From Pedobacter quisquiliarum (lineage in GTDB: Bacteria > Bacteroidota > Bacteroidia > Sphingobacteriales > Sphingobacteriaceae), in contig NZ_BMIL01000011.1 of the NCBI RefSeq assembly GCF_014642175.1, forward strand, positions 97,948 through 161,947: a stretch of DNA of 64,000 bases, given 5' to 3'. Both the position numbers and the translations under genes were made by a program. Positions within the stretch are counted from its first letter, which is position 1; every line of letters starts with the position of its first letter. The notes beneath the pieces are model-generated. The model was given only the letters and a program-made list of their open reading frames with translations, searched no databases and was not told where the DNA came from. Of the stretch, positions 52,906 through 61,402 are shown piece by piece.

Positions 52906-54258
52906 CTATTTAACAAATGCTTTGATGTGGTCACTTAAATCGTACACCGTTGCGTTCAGGTTATTTTCCAAAATGCTACTTCCTGCTGCGCTCCGGTACC
53001 CACCAGCGCAATGCACCACAATTGGCTTGTCTGTCGGGATCTCATCTATCCGCTTCGATAGTTCCGGTAAAGGAATGTTGAGGGCGCCGTCAAATACAGG
53101 CTGACTTTCCGCTTCGGGCTTATTACGGATATCTACAATGGTGTATGCGGATGGATGCGCTTTGAACTGCTCAACATCAAGGTCTGCAGATGTCTCCGCG
53201 CCAAAGTCCAGTACAAAGGCGGCTTTAATGAAAGGTTCATACCCAATCTTGGTCGTTCTTTCCACCAGGATCGCTAAAGCATCATCATTTTCAGCGGCTA
53301 AATAGAATGGATCACCGGGAGCGACCAGTGCACCTAACCAGGTTTCAAACTTCTCGCCATCCATAATGTTGATGGAATTTTTCAGGTGCTTCTTCTTGTA
53401 GGCGACCGCATTCCTGCTGTCGACAATGATAATTTGATCCTCCAGTGCCCCTGCCTTGTCAAAAGCATCAACTTTCTGCGCCTGTACAACTTTTTCCAGG
53501 CTTTCCTGAAATCCAGGGGCACCCTTTTTATTCAGATCTACATCATAAGGGAAGTACTTGGGGATAAAGGGCTGGTCGGCGGTTAAAGCCGACACGAATT
53601 CAGCCTCAGACATAGCCTGCAATGACCAGTTACTGGCTTTTTCGGCACCAATGGTGCTGCTGTTTGCTTTGCTTAAGGCCTTCCCGCATAGGGTGCCGGC
53701 ACCATGTGCAGGGTAAACCACCACATCGTCGTTAAGCAACATCAGTTTATCTCTTAAGGAGCTGTACATCTTTCTGGCAAGCTCCTCCCTTTTCAAGTCC
53801 AGGTTTTCCCCCTGTTCTCTGAGGTCCGGTCTTCCACAGTCGCCGATAAACAGCGTATCTCCGGTAAACACCGCCCGATCTTTGCCGTCGTGTTCCAACA
53901 CAACAGATATGCTGTCTGGCGAGTGGCCTGGCGTGTTCATTGACTTCAGCTTTACAGTTCCCATCTCCAGCATTGCGCCTTCATCAAAGCCAATAAAAGG
54001 ATATTCAGGGTTCATCAGCTTGCTGGCGAAAATCCTGGCGCTTTTTTCTTTATAGATCTGCAGGTGACTGCTCACAAAATCTGCATGTGGGTGTGTTTCA
54101 ATGACGCCTATAATTTGCGCGTTATGCTCCTGCGCGAAGTCATAGTAAGGCTTCGGGTTCCTTGCAGGATCGATCAATATCATTTCAGCATTGGTGTCAC
54201 ACAAGACCGCGTAGCTGTAATGTGCAAGATGCTTATCCTCGAATTGTTTAATTTTCAT
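52906..54258 (-). CDS. MBL-fold persulfide dioxygenase-like protein with two rhodanese domains
   Basis: The 450-residue protein has a metallo-beta-lactamase domain (1-240) with THPHADFVSSHL, GHSPDSI, FTGDTLFIGDCGRPDL and AHGAGT, as in ETHE1-type persulfide dioxygenases. Rhodanese domain 1 (about 255-350) lacks an obvious active Cys; rhodanese 2 (about 360-450) has it in VVHCAGGYRS. The enzyme probably oxidises or transfers sulfane sulfur. It is the last gene of the Crp-TauE-YeeE run, whose transporters and regulator fit sulfide or thiosulfate handling. Confidence 0.85.
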   Translation of the reverse strand: MKIKQFEDKHLAHYSYAVLCDTNAEMILIDPARNPKPYYDFAQEHNAQIIGVIETHPHADFVSSHLQIYKEKSARIFASKLMNPEYPFIGFDEGAMLEMGTVKLKSMNTPGHSPDSISVVLEHDGKDRAVFTGDTLFIGDCGRPDLREQGENLDLKREELARKMYSSLRDKLMLLNDDVVVYPAHGAGTLCGKALSKANSSTIGAEKASNWSLQAMSEAEFVSALTADQPFIPKYFPYDVDLNKKGAPGFQESLEKVVQAQKVDAFDKAGALEDQIIIVDSRNAVAYKKKHLKNSINIMDGEKFETWLGALVAPGDPFYLAAENDDALAILVERTTKIGYEPFIKAAFVLDFGAETSADLDVEQFKAHPSAYTIVDIRNKPEAESQPVFDGALNIPLPELSKRIDEIPTDKPIVVHCAGGYRSAAGSSILENNLNATVYDLSDHIKAFVK

Positions 54259-54296
54259 GTCGCAATGATTTAGTTATCTATTCAGGAGGGCGATAA

Positions 54297-54710
54297 TTAG
54301 TGTGGGAGTTTATTTTTGAATACACCGTACAGGAATGTGCCAATTAGTGCGCCAAAGATGACGACCAACATGCCGAAATAGCCATGGCCAATGTTCACAA
54401 ACATCGGACCCGGGCAGGCGCCGGTTAAAGCCCATCCAAGACCAAAGATGGTGCCGCCGAGCATGTATCTGGCAAAACCCTTGTCCTTGTCCTGAATTAC
54501 AATCGGACTTCCAGTGTAGTCGTTAACGTAGAATTTCTTGATCAGGAATACCGCAATGGATCCTAATACAACGGCAGTACCCATCAATCCGTACATGTGA
54601 AAGGACTGGAAGCGGAACATTTCCTGCATACGGTACCAGGAGATGGCTTCAGATTTACTCATGATGATCCCGAAGAGGATGCCGGCGAGTATAAATTTTA
54701 AAGATTTCAT
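54297..54710 (-). CDS. YeeE/YedE (DUF6691) sulfur-transport half protein
   Basis: The 137-residue protein has four hydrophobic helices. It contains GTIFGLGWALTGACPGPMFVNIGHGY, the YeeE/YedE motif whose Cys and Gly handle thiosulfate in the structural relatives. It is half-size; the partner half is the next gene upstream (54726). The two are 15 bases apart and together equal a full YeeE transporter. Confidence 0.85.
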   Translation of the reverse strand: MKSLKFILAGILFGIIMSKSEAISWYRMQEMFRFQSFHMYGLMGTAVVLGSIAVFLIKKFYVNDYTGSPIVIQDKDKGFARYMLGGTIFGLGWALTGACPGPMFVNIGHGYFGMLVVIFGALIGTFLYGVFKNKLPH

Positions 54711-54725
54711 GTTGTCGCTTTTGGT

Positions 54726-55283
54726 TTAAAACAGGTGTGGCAAAATCAGGTAAGTTGTGGCAAGACCACCGATGAAAAAGCCGATTACGGCTATGAGGGA
54801 GGGCAGCTGCATGTTCGTTAAACCAGAGATGGCATGCCCCGAAGTACATCCACCAGCATAACGTGCACCGAACCCAACAAGCATACCGCCGAGTATAAGG
54901 ATCAGAAAGCCTTTAAGGGAGAAGATCGCCGCTGTGCCATACAGTTGTCCGGGATTCAACTGCCCATCGAAGGCCAGGCCAATCGCCTTCAGATCTGCGA
55001 TGGTCGCTTCAGCCAGCTGCAATGGTTGATCGTCCTTTAAAAGCGTGGAAGATATCAGCCCCCCTAACACGGCACCGAATATGAACAGTAGATTCCAACG
55101 CTGTGCCTTCCAGTCGAAATCAAAGAACTTGACGCGTTTACCCGCACCAGCGATGGTACAGATGGTGCGCAGATTGGATGAAACGCCAAAGGATTTTCCA
55201 AAGTAAAGCAGTAGCACCATAATGAAGGCTATTGCAGCACCGGCGGTCCACCATGGCCAAGGTTGTTTAAGTAGTTCAAGCAT
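54726..55283 (-). CDS. YeeE/YedE sulfur-transport protein
   Basis: The 185-residue protein has about five helices and ends with the motif [23 protein letters not shown], carrying the conserved Cys. Full-length YeeE imports thiosulfate; split pairs of this kind are common in Bacteroidota and often lie next to MBL-rhodanese genes. A CRP-like site (GTGACTTCTGTCAC) lies 66-79 bases before its start. Confidence 0.88.
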   Translation of the reverse strand: MLELLKQPWPWWTAGAAIAFIMVLLLYFGKSFGVSSNLRTICTIAGAGKRVKFFDFDWKAQRWNLLFIFGAVLGGLISSTLLKDDQPLQLAEATIADLKAIGLAFDGQLNPGQLYGTAAIFSLKGFLILILGGMLVGFGARYAGGCTSGHAISGLTNMQLPSLIAVIGFFIGGLATTYLILPHLF

Positions 55284-55348
55284 ATATTTTAAGATTAGAT
55301 TTTGTTAATGAACAGCAACAAATTTCAGCAAATTAAAAGCCGCTAACG

Positions 55349-55362
55349 GTGACTTCTGTCAC
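55349..55362 (-). promoter_or_regulatory. CRP-like operator before the YeeE pair
   Basis: GTGA-CTTCTG-TCAC is a perfect GTGA-N6-TCAC dyad. Wider arms AACGGTG and CACCGTT extend it. It is upstream of the YeeE gene and matches the site at 56217. Confidence 0.6.
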
Positions 55363-55377
55363 GCACCGTTTTTTAGC

Positions 55378-56169
55378 TTAGCCTAAAAGTTCTTTAAGCA
55401 GAATATAGCTCCCCATCAGGAGCACAAACCAGCCAAACCCTTTCTTGAGTTTTGTGCCGTCGAGCTTTGCACTTAAGAAAGTGCCCAGAAACACCCCGGA
55501 TATCGCAATTGCGGTTACGGTCAGGAGAAAGAACCAGTTGATGTTGAAATGGCCCAGGTCGCCAATGAAGCCAATTAGTGAATTCATTGCAATGATTGCT
55601 AAAGAAGTTCCAATGGCCACTTTCATGGGTAATTTCAGGCGCATCACCAGCGCGGGTATCAGCAGAAAGCCTCCCCCAGCACCCAGGAAGCCCGTAACTA
55701 CGCCAATGCCTATGCCATAGATCAGCATTTTACCAGCAGAATTGGATGTCGTTTGCACCTCAGCAGCGAAGTTCTGTTTATCGCGGATCATGGAAAAAGA
55801 AGCTGCCACCATAAGCACTGCAAAGAGCAACATCGTCACCACATTTAACTGCACTTGCAGCCCTCCAATGGAAAACAGATTTGCAGGTAAAACCGGAACG
55901 AGAAACATCCGGATCAGAAATACGGTGGTGATTGACGACAAGCCGAACAACAAAGCCGTTTTTACATCAACGAGCCTGTGCCTGTAATTCTGAAAAGCAC
56001 CAATCAGACTCGTGGTGCCCACAACAAACAGCGAATAAGAGGTAGCCAGTAGCGGGGTAACGCCAAACAGATATACGAGAACCGGAACGGTGAGCATGGA
56101 CCCTCCCCCTCCAATCAGTCCGAGTGATATGCCAATTAATGCAGAAGCGAGATAAGCAAGGATTTCCAT
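55378..56169 (-). CDS. TauE/SafE family sulfite exporter-like protein
   Basis: The 263-residue protein has about eight helices in two repeats: GISLGLIGGGGSMLTVPVLVYLFGV near the start and GFLGAGGGFLLIPALVM in the second half, the twin motifs of TauE/SafE. Members export sulfite or sulfoacetate. A CRP-like site lies 48-61 bases upstream, in the gap behind the regulator gene. It belongs with the sulfur cluster. Confidence 0.9.
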   Translation of the reverse strand: MEILAYLASALIGISLGLIGGGGSMLTVPVLVYLFGVTPLLATSYSLFVVGTTSLIGAFQNYRHRLVDVKTALLFGLSSITTVFLIRMFLVPVLPANLFSIGGLQVQLNVVTMLLFAVLMVAASFSMIRDKQNFAAEVQTTSNSAGKMLIYGIGIGVVTGFLGAGGGFLLIPALVMRLKLPMKVAIGTSLAIIAMNSLIGFIGDLGHFNINWFFLLTVTAIAISGVFLGTFLSAKLDGTKLKKGFGWFVLLMGSYILLKELLG

Positions 56170-56216
56170 ACGCTTTAGTTATGGTGCAAATATGGAGACC
56201 GACCTATTCGCAAACG

Positions 56217-56230
56217 GTGACCTGAGTTAC
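56217..56230 (-). promoter_or_regulatory. CRP-like operator before the TauE/SafE gene
   Basis: GTGA-CCTGAG-TTAC, with flanks ACGGTGAC shared with the site at 55349. Half-sites GTGA suit a recognition helix with R-E-x-x-x-R, as in the adjacent regulator (SREVISR). Confidence 0.55.
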
Positions 56231-56237
56231 ACTTCGC

Positions 56238-56879
56238 TTATTTAAGGTATTCAATATAGCTACGGTGCAGGACCACCTTGTTTTGTTGCTCCATTTTTTT
56301 GAGCAGGCGCGAAATGACTTCTCTTGAAGAATTCAGATCCCTGGCAATTTCACCATGCGTGATCAGGAGATTTCTGGTATTCAGATCCCGGTGTTGCTTT
56401 TCCAGGTAGAACTCCAGCCTTTCGTCCATGGCCTTAAAAGAGACATGATCAATAACCACCAGCAGCTCTTCAAACCTTGCCCGGTAAGTTTCCAGTACAA
56501 AGTAATACCAGGACTTATAGGATTTCATTAATTCGTCCATCAAAGCCGTAGGTACTGCAAGGACGGTTGTTTTATCTACGGCTTTCGCCTTAATCTCACT
56601 CGTCTGCTGCCGGGTGGAACAAATCATGGACAGCGCACAGGCACCACCAGGCTGGATGTAGTACATGAAAAACTCAAGCCCATCCTCACCTTCCCGGTAG
56701 AGTTTTACCAGACCTTCCACTAAAAGCATGGTAAAGCGCATGTTCTGCCCGGTGTTCATCAATAGATCGCCGGCGCTAAAGGTTTTTAAGGCCGCATGTG
56801 CTGCAAGAACATCCACAAGTGCCGGTTCGAATTGGGGGAAAGCGGCAAGCAAGTGCTGCCTAATTAAATCCTGGCTCAT
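56238..56879 (-). CDS. Crp/Fnr family transcriptional regulator
   Basis: The 213-residue protein has a cyclic-nucleotide-binding-like beta-barrel (about 15-120), a long helix, and a C-terminal HTH with LNSSREVISRLLKKMEQ at about 178-194. R-E-V-I-S-R keeps the residues by which CRP reads GTGA. There are no Fnr-type N-terminal Cys; one Cys pair lies in CALSMICS (about 79-86) and could sense sulfur or redox, an inference. It heads the sulfur cluster, and two GTGA dyads lie downstream in that cluster. Confidence 0.85.
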   Translation of the reverse strand: MSQDLIRQHLLAAFPQFEPALVDVLAAHAALKTFSAGDLLMNTGQNMRFTMLLVEGLVKLYREGEDGLEFFMYYIQPGGACALSMICSTRQQTSEIKAKAVDKTTVLAVPTALMDELMKSYKSWYYFVLETYRARFEELLVVIDHVSFKAMDERLEFYLEKQHRDLNTRNLLITHGEIARDLNSSREVISRLLKKMEQQNKVVLHRSYIEYLK

Positions 56880-56896
56880 AAAAGTGTTCGGTTAGT

Positions 56897-56940
56897 TTGA
56901 AACAACTTGAATAAGCGCTAACATACCGATAATGTTTCAA
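56897..56940. promoter_or_regulatory. 8-bp inverted repeat upstream of the Crp-like gene
   Basis: TTGAAACA (56897-56904) and TGTTTCAA (56933-56940) are exact complements 28 bases apart in the gap between the divergent Crp-like and NUDIX genes. It could be a looped or two-dimer site. Confidence 0.4.
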
Positions 56941-56972
56941 GCGCAGAACTGCACCACGGTTTAATCAGCAGA

Positions 56973-57003
56973 TTGAATAGAATGTGGCGAATTTGTATCT
57001 TGC
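56973..57003 (+). promoter_or_regulatory. promoter of the NUDIX gene, directly at the start codon
   Basis: TTG (56973-56975), 20 bases, TATCTTGC (56996-57003, one mismatch to TAnnTTTG). The -7 box ends three bases before the ATG at 57007, so the transcript may be leaderless. Confidence 0.6.
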
Positions 57004-57006
57004 GGC

Positions 57007-57561
57007 ATGGAAGAAACAAACCCATGGACAATAACCGATCAGCGGCAGGTGTATGACAACAACTGGATTGGCTTAACAGAATTTGATGTGATCAATGGCT
57101 CTGGTGGCAAGGGCATCTATGGGAAAGTGCATTTCAAGAATACCGCCATCGGCGTTGTTGCGCTGGATCAGGCCTACAACACCTGGTTGGTGGGGCAGTA
57201 CCGCTTTCCGCTGGATGCGTACAGCTGGGAAATCCCTGAAGGTGGCGGTCCGTTGGGCGATGATCCTTTGGATGGTGCAAAACGAGAATTGCTTGAAGAA
57301 ACGGGCATGACCGCAATGCACTGGACGGAGATACAGCGTATGCATTTGTCAAACTCCGTGAGTGATGAAGCCGCCATCATCTATGTGGCGAAGGGTTTAA
57401 CGATGGGTGAAGCACAGCCCGAAGAAACCGAGCAACTTAAACTTCGCAAACTACCCTTTAGAGAAGCTTTCAACATGGTGATGAACGGTGAGATTACCGA
57501 CAGCATGAGTGTTGCAGGCATTATGAAGACTTATATCCTGATTCAGGAAGGCAAAATTTAA
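57007..57561 (+). CDS. NUDIX hydrolase (ADP-ribose pyrophosphatase-like)
   Basis: The 184-residue protein has the NUDIX box GGGPLGDDPLDGAKRELLEETGM at about 79-101. The REL-LEE-TG core is intact; the first Glu is Asp. Upstream VALDQAYNTWLVGQYRFPLDAYSWEIPEGG matches the NudF/ADP-ribose type. It hydrolyses nucleoside diphosphate derivatives. It is followed after 16 bases by plsC, and the two are probably co-transcribed. Confidence 0.9.
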   Translation: MEETNPWTITDQRQVYDNNWIGLTEFDVINGSGGKGIYGKVHFKNTAIGVVALDQAYNTWLVGQYRFPLDAYSWEIPEGGGPLGDDPLDGAKRELLEETGMTAMHWTEIQRMHLSNSVSDEAAIIYVAKGLTMGEAQPEETEQLKLRKLPFREAFNMVMNGEITDSMSVAGIMKTYILIQEGKI

Positions 57562-57577
57562 ATATTCAGGACACCGC

Positions 57578-58324
57578 ATGAACAAAATACTGGGTTACCT
57601 ACTCTCCCCAATCTTTTATCTTTTCTTTGGCTTAAGCCTGGTTATTTTCCACCCCATACAATGGATCTGCCATCGCTGGTTTGGCTATGAAGCGCACAAA
57701 AAATCTGTGGATTACCTGAACTTCTTTCTGCAGTACAGCCAGATCTTTTTGGGCTCCTCTTTGAGCTTTAAAAATGAGCAGGACCTCCCGGCGGGTGTTC
57801 CGAAGATCTTTATTGCCAACCATCAAAGCATGTATGATATCCCTGCCTTTTTCTGGCACCTGCGGAAACATCATGTGAAATTCATTTCCAAGATCGAATT
57901 AACGAAAGGCATACCCTCCATTTCTTTCAATCTGAAGTATGGTGGCGGCGCCAACATCGACCGTAAGGACACCAAACAGGCTGCAGTAGAGATCATCAAG
58001 CTGGGCAGGCGGTTGAAAGAACATAACTGGTCGGCCGTGATCTTTCCCGAAGGTACACGGGCAAAAGACGGCAAACTGAAGCCTTTTAAAGTAGGTGGTA
58101 TTGCGACGTTGCTGAAAGCTGCGCCAGATGCCCTGGTAGTCCCGGTTGCCATTGAAAACTCCTGGAAGCTGGTGCAGTATGGTGCTTTTCCGCTGAGTGT
58201 TGGGGAAAAGCTACGCTGGACGGTTTTAAAGCCCATAGACACGAAGGGCAAAACGCCGGAGGAGATTACCCTTGAAGCAGAAGAAGCGATCCACAGCGTG
58301 CTTAAACAGCCGCTTGAAGCTTAG
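57578..58324 (+). CDS. plsC: 1-acyl-sn-glycerol-3-phosphate acyltransferase
   Basis: The 248-residue protein has an N-terminal membrane helix, the HX4D motif in NHQSMYDIP (about 86-94), and the substrate motif FPEGTRAKDG (about 156-165) of PlsC. It acylates lysophosphatidate to phosphatidate at the inner membrane. Its stop overlaps the stop of the convergent LytTR regulator gene by four bases. Confidence 0.9.
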   Translation: MNKILGYLLSPIFYLFFGLSLVIFHPIQWICHRWFGYEAHKKSVDYLNFFLQYSQIFLGSSLSFKNEQDLPAGVPKIFIANHQSMYDIPAFFWHLRKHHVKFISKIELTKGIPSISFNLKYGGGANIDRKDTKQAAVEIIKLGRRLKEHNWSAVIFPEGTRAKDGKLKPFKVGGIATLLKAAPDALVVPVAIENSWKLVQYGAFPLSVGEKLRWTVLKPIDTKGKTPEEITLEAEEAIHSVLKQPLEA

Positions 58325-59070
58325 ATATTGTTCCCCTCAATACGACGGAAGAACTCATCGCGGTAAGTATCGCCTACGGGAATCATTTTACCACAAATGG
58401 TGATCCTGCTGCGCTCTATACTTTCGATCTTGTCTAAGGAGATGATGTAAGATTTGTGGACGCGGATGAACTGTGATGATGGCAGCGTCTCTTCCATCTT
58501 TTTCATGTTCTGCAGCGTGATGATTCTTTCGTTTTTGGTAAATATGGAGATGTAATCTTTTAAACCTTCAATGTACAGGATGTCATCGAGTTCAATTTTT
58601 TGAATTTTGTGCTCCGTTTTTACGAAGATAAAATCCTGCACGGGTTGTACCGGCTGTGGCTTAGGCGTTTCTTTAATAACGGGCTGCACCGGGCGGGCAG
58701 AATCCTGAACCTTAATCAAGTTATGTACTTTTTCTACGGCTTTGTAGAAACGGTCGAATGCAATGGGCTTCAACAAGTAATCGGATACGTTCAGGTCGTA
58801 GCTTTCCAGGGCATACTGGGAGTATGCTGTGGTTAAAATGAAGCTAGCTTTTCCGCCTGCAATTTTCAGGAACTGAATACCGGTAAGTTCGGGCATCTGG
58901 ATGTCCAGAAACACCAAATCAATATCTCCAGCCTGCACAAGCTGCAGCGCTTCAATCGCATTTTCTGTTCTTTTAACGAGCTCCAGGAAAGGCACTTTGG
59001 AAACATAATCTTCTATAATGTCCAGTGCCAGTGGCTCATCATCAACGGCAATACACTTCAGTTTTATCAT
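58321..59070 (-). CDS. LytTR-type response regulator
   Basis: The 249-residue protein has a REC domain (1-120) with the acidic pair D10-D11 in VDDEP, phospho-Asp near 55 (LVFLDIQMP) and Lys in LLKPI. A Pro-rich linker with PVQPVIKETPKPQPVQPV leads to a LytTR DNA-binding domain (about 155-245: LDDILYIEGLKDYISIFT, RVHKSYIISLDKIESI). Its ATG overlaps the kinase stop (59067-59070). It probably controls the divergent peptide-ABC genes through the direct repeat at 60233. Confidence 0.92.
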   Translation of the reverse strand: MIKLKCIAVDDEPLALDIIEDYVSKVPFLELVKRTENAIEALQLVQAGDIDLVFLDIQMPELTGIQFLKIAGGKASFILTTAYSQYALESYDLNVSDYLLKPIAFDRFYKAVEKVHNLIKVQDSARPVQPVIKETPKPQPVQPVQDFIFVKTEHKIQKIELDDILYIEGLKDYISIFTKNERIITLQNMKKMEETLPSSQFIRVHKSYIISLDKIESIERSRITICGKMIPVGDTYRDEFFRRIEGNNI

Positions 59071-60101
59071 ATATCAAGCATTAATTCGCTGGTATAATGG
59101 CTAGTCGAATTTACAATATTTAATTTATATCTACCCGGGTAAAGGAGCTGCAAGCGCCTTTCAACGTTACTTAGCCCTACGCCGCCCATCTCATCTTTGT
59201 TGTGGTTGTGCTTTTTGTTTGTGATGCTGAAATGCAGGATCTTCTTGTTGGCAATGATGTTGATCTTTATTGGATCATTCGGGTCATTGGCCACACCATG
59301 TTTGAAGGCATTTTCAACGAAGGAGATCAGAATTAAAGGCACAATCATCTGTCCGTCTATTTCCCCGTTCAACGTAAAATCTACAGCCGCACCATCTTTA
59401 AATCGCAGTTTTTGCAGCTCTATATAACTCTGCAGGTACTCGATCTCTTTACTTAGGGATACCCAGCCGTCGTTACTTTCATAGATCATGTACCGCATGA
59501 TCTCGGATAGCTTCAGTACAGCATCCGCAGTTTTATCTGATTTCTGGTAAGCCAGCGAATAGATGTTATTCAGGGAATTGAAAAGGAAATGCGGGTTAAG
59601 CTGCGATTTGAGGAACTGCAGTTCCATATCTTTTTTCTCCGTTTCCAGGTGGCGGTTTACGCGTTCATTCGCAAACCAATCTGCCGCGAACTTTAGCAGG
59701 CAACTGATGACCACGAAAAAGCCCGACATGAAGATGGCTCTGATGATATAGGTGGACACCTTTTCATAGACTTTCTTGGTGGTTGCGCCATCCGTATAGT
59801 TCAGTACGATCTCCGGGTTGAGGGTGCCGATGACGGTTTTTACGGCAGACATCAGCACAATCAGCGTTGTGATGGCCAGGATATACATCCAGTACTGCTT
59901 GCGCCTTTTGATGAGCTGCGGGATCAGTAGTGTATAGTTGATGTAGAAGATGGAAACGTTGATGATACCATAATAGCCGAAAAAGACAAGCATGTGGTAG
60001 CCAGTGAGTGGCGTTTTGGAATACAGCACCGGCAGGCTGCAGATGGAAGTGATGAACAACCAGAAAAGAACATTGACAATGAATGATCCCTTATTTTCCA
60101 T
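59067..60101 (-). CDS. LytS-type sensor histidine kinase
   Basis: The 344-residue protein has four N-terminal transmembrane helices (about 8-145) without a large sensor loop, then a His_kinase domain with QLNPHFLFNSLNNIYSLA (His near 173) and a HATPase end GVGLSNVERRLQLLYPG. It is coupled to the LytTR gene by a four-base overlap. The signal is not known; a membrane-embedded sensor suits envelope stress or peptide sensing. Confidence 0.9.
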   Translation of the reverse strand: MENKGSFIVNVLFWLFITSICSLPVLYSKTPLTGYHMLVFFGYYGIINVSIFYINYTLLIPQLIKRRKQYWMYILAITTLIVLMSAVKTVIGTLNPEIVLNYTDGATTKKVYEKVSTYIIRAIFMSGFFVVISCLLKFAADWFANERVNRHLETEKKDMELQFLKSQLNPHFLFNSLNNIYSLAYQKSDKTADAVLKLSEIMRYMIYESNDGWVSLSKEIEYLQSYIELQKLRFKDGAAVDFTLNGEIDGQMIVPLILISFVENAFKHGVANDPNDPIKINIIANKKILHFSITNKKHNHNKDEMGGVGLSNVERRLQLLYPGRYKLNIVNSTSHYTSELMLDI

Positions 60102-60232
60102 TCAGTTTTTATTTATATAATCAGATCCAAAGTAAAAAAACTATAAGCTGAAGGAATTTTCATTCGACGAACAGACGTTTTTTTTCTACCAACGGGTAAA
60201 ATCGGTTATTTTCTTCAAAACTATTCAATATT

Positions 60233-60263
60233 GCCATTGGTCGAGAATTAAATCGCCTTGGTC
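60233..60263 (+). promoter_or_regulatory. direct repeat, candidate LytTR operator
   Basis: GCCATTGGTC (60233-60242) and GCCTTGGTC (60255-60263) place TTGGTC twice with a 21-base period, two helical turns, the spacing LytTR regulators use. It lies 61-91 bases before the peptide gene and divergent from the LytS kinase. Confidence 0.55.
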
Positions 60264-60323
60264 TAACAGTTTTTCACAGGCAACTTTTATTCTGTCTATT
60301 TGATTCAACAAAACGATACAGAT

Positions 60324-60494
60324 ATGAAAAGGTTATCCAACATCTCGCCATTTATACTTTTATTAGTTCCAGTTTTCTTCATGATGATTTTAGCTTTTGC
60401 TGCACCTGTAGCTTCAGAAAATCCAAACGATGAAATGGCTGTAAAAGCGAACAAGGTAAAAGTTGTTAACGTGTCAAACGTCTTAGCTAAATAG
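60324..60494 (+). CDS. small single-helix membrane or secreted peptide
   Basis: The peptide has 56 residues from ATG 60324. MKRLSN leads into a hydrophobic helix of about 22 residues ending FAAPVASE, which could be a membrane anchor or a signal peptide. The rest (NPNDEMAVKANKVKVVNVSNVLAK) is polar and basic. Its stop is one base from the ATG of the ABC ATPase, so the three genes form an operon. No family is recognised. It could be a regulator of the transporter or an exported peptide. Confidence 0.6.
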   Translation: MKRLSNISPFILLLVPVFFMMILAFAAPVASENPNDEMAVKANKVKVVNVSNVLAK

Positions 60495-60495
60495 G

Positions 60496-61401
60496 ATGTC
60501 TGAACTGGCCATTGAAACCAAAGGACTGAACTATCATTTTGGAAACCAGAAGGTAGTAGACGACCTGTCGTTGCAAGTGCAACGTGGCAGCATATATGGG
60601 TTTTTAGGACCAAATGGTGCGGGTAAAACCACCACCATTAAGATCCTGCTGAACCTGCTGAAGTCGCCCGCAGACACGGTATTCATATTCGGCCAGGAGT
60701 TAAACACCCACCGGATCGCTAGTTTAAAGCGCATGGGTGCCCTTGTGGAGCAACCGGCAATTTACGGCCACTTGTCTGGCAAGGAAAACCTGTACAACCG
60801 ATGCATACTGCTCGGGGTAAAACGCAGCCGGGCATTGGACATGCTGAAACTTGTGGGTTTAAGCGATGCGGCCAACAAGAAGGCTTCCCAGTACTCGCTG
60901 GGTATGAAACAAAGGCTGGGCATCGCACTTGCACTGCTTGCCGACCCGGAATTGCTGCTGCTTGATGAACCGACCAACGGACTTGATCCAAACGGCATTA
61001 TAGAAATACGAAACCTTATGGTGGAACTGACCACCAAACACGATAAAACCATCTTGGTGTCCAGTCACCTGTTGTCTGAAATTGAACGGACCGCCACGCA
61101 CCTGGGCATCATCCATAAAGGCAAAATGCTATACCAGGGCCATATTGAAGGCCTGCAGGAGCTTAATAAACCAACATTACTGGTACAGGTGACGGCGCTT
61201 GAAGCTGCCGCCACATTCCTGAACAGCAAAGGCTATGAGACCAGCATTGCTGGAAATTGCCTGCAGCTACCTTATACCTCCGCTGCAGAAAGCGCGAAAG
61301 TTAATTCGATGCTGGTGTTGAACGGCTTTGAAGTGTCCGCACTGCAACTGCAGAAGAAAGATCTTGAACATTTGTTCCTTGATATAACCAACCCTAACTA
61401 A
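60496..61401 (+). CDS. ABC transporter ATP-binding protein, BcrA-like
   Basis: The 301-residue protein has Walker A GPNGAGKTTT (about 38-47), signature YSLGMKQRLGIA (about 133-144), Walker B LLLLDEPTNGLDPNG (about 152-166) and an H-loop SSH. The C-terminal part of about 90 residues is typical of the drug/bacitracin-type exporters. It pairs with the permease gene one base downstream. Confidence 0.92.
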   Translation: MSELAIETKGLNYHFGNQKVVDDLSLQVQRGSIYGFLGPNGAGKTTTIKILLNLLKSPADTVFIFGQELNTHRIASLKRMGALVEQPAIYGHLSGKENLYNRCILLGVKRSRALDMLKLVGLSDAANKKASQYSLGMKQRLGIALALLADPELLLLDEPTNGLDPNGIIEIRNLMVELTTKHDKTILVSSHLLSEIERTATHLGIIHKGKMLYQGHIEGLQELNKPTLLVQVTALEAAATFLNSKGYETSIAGNCLQLPYTSAAESAKVNSMLVLNGFEVSALQLQKKDLEHLFLDITNPN

Positions 61402-61402
61402 C

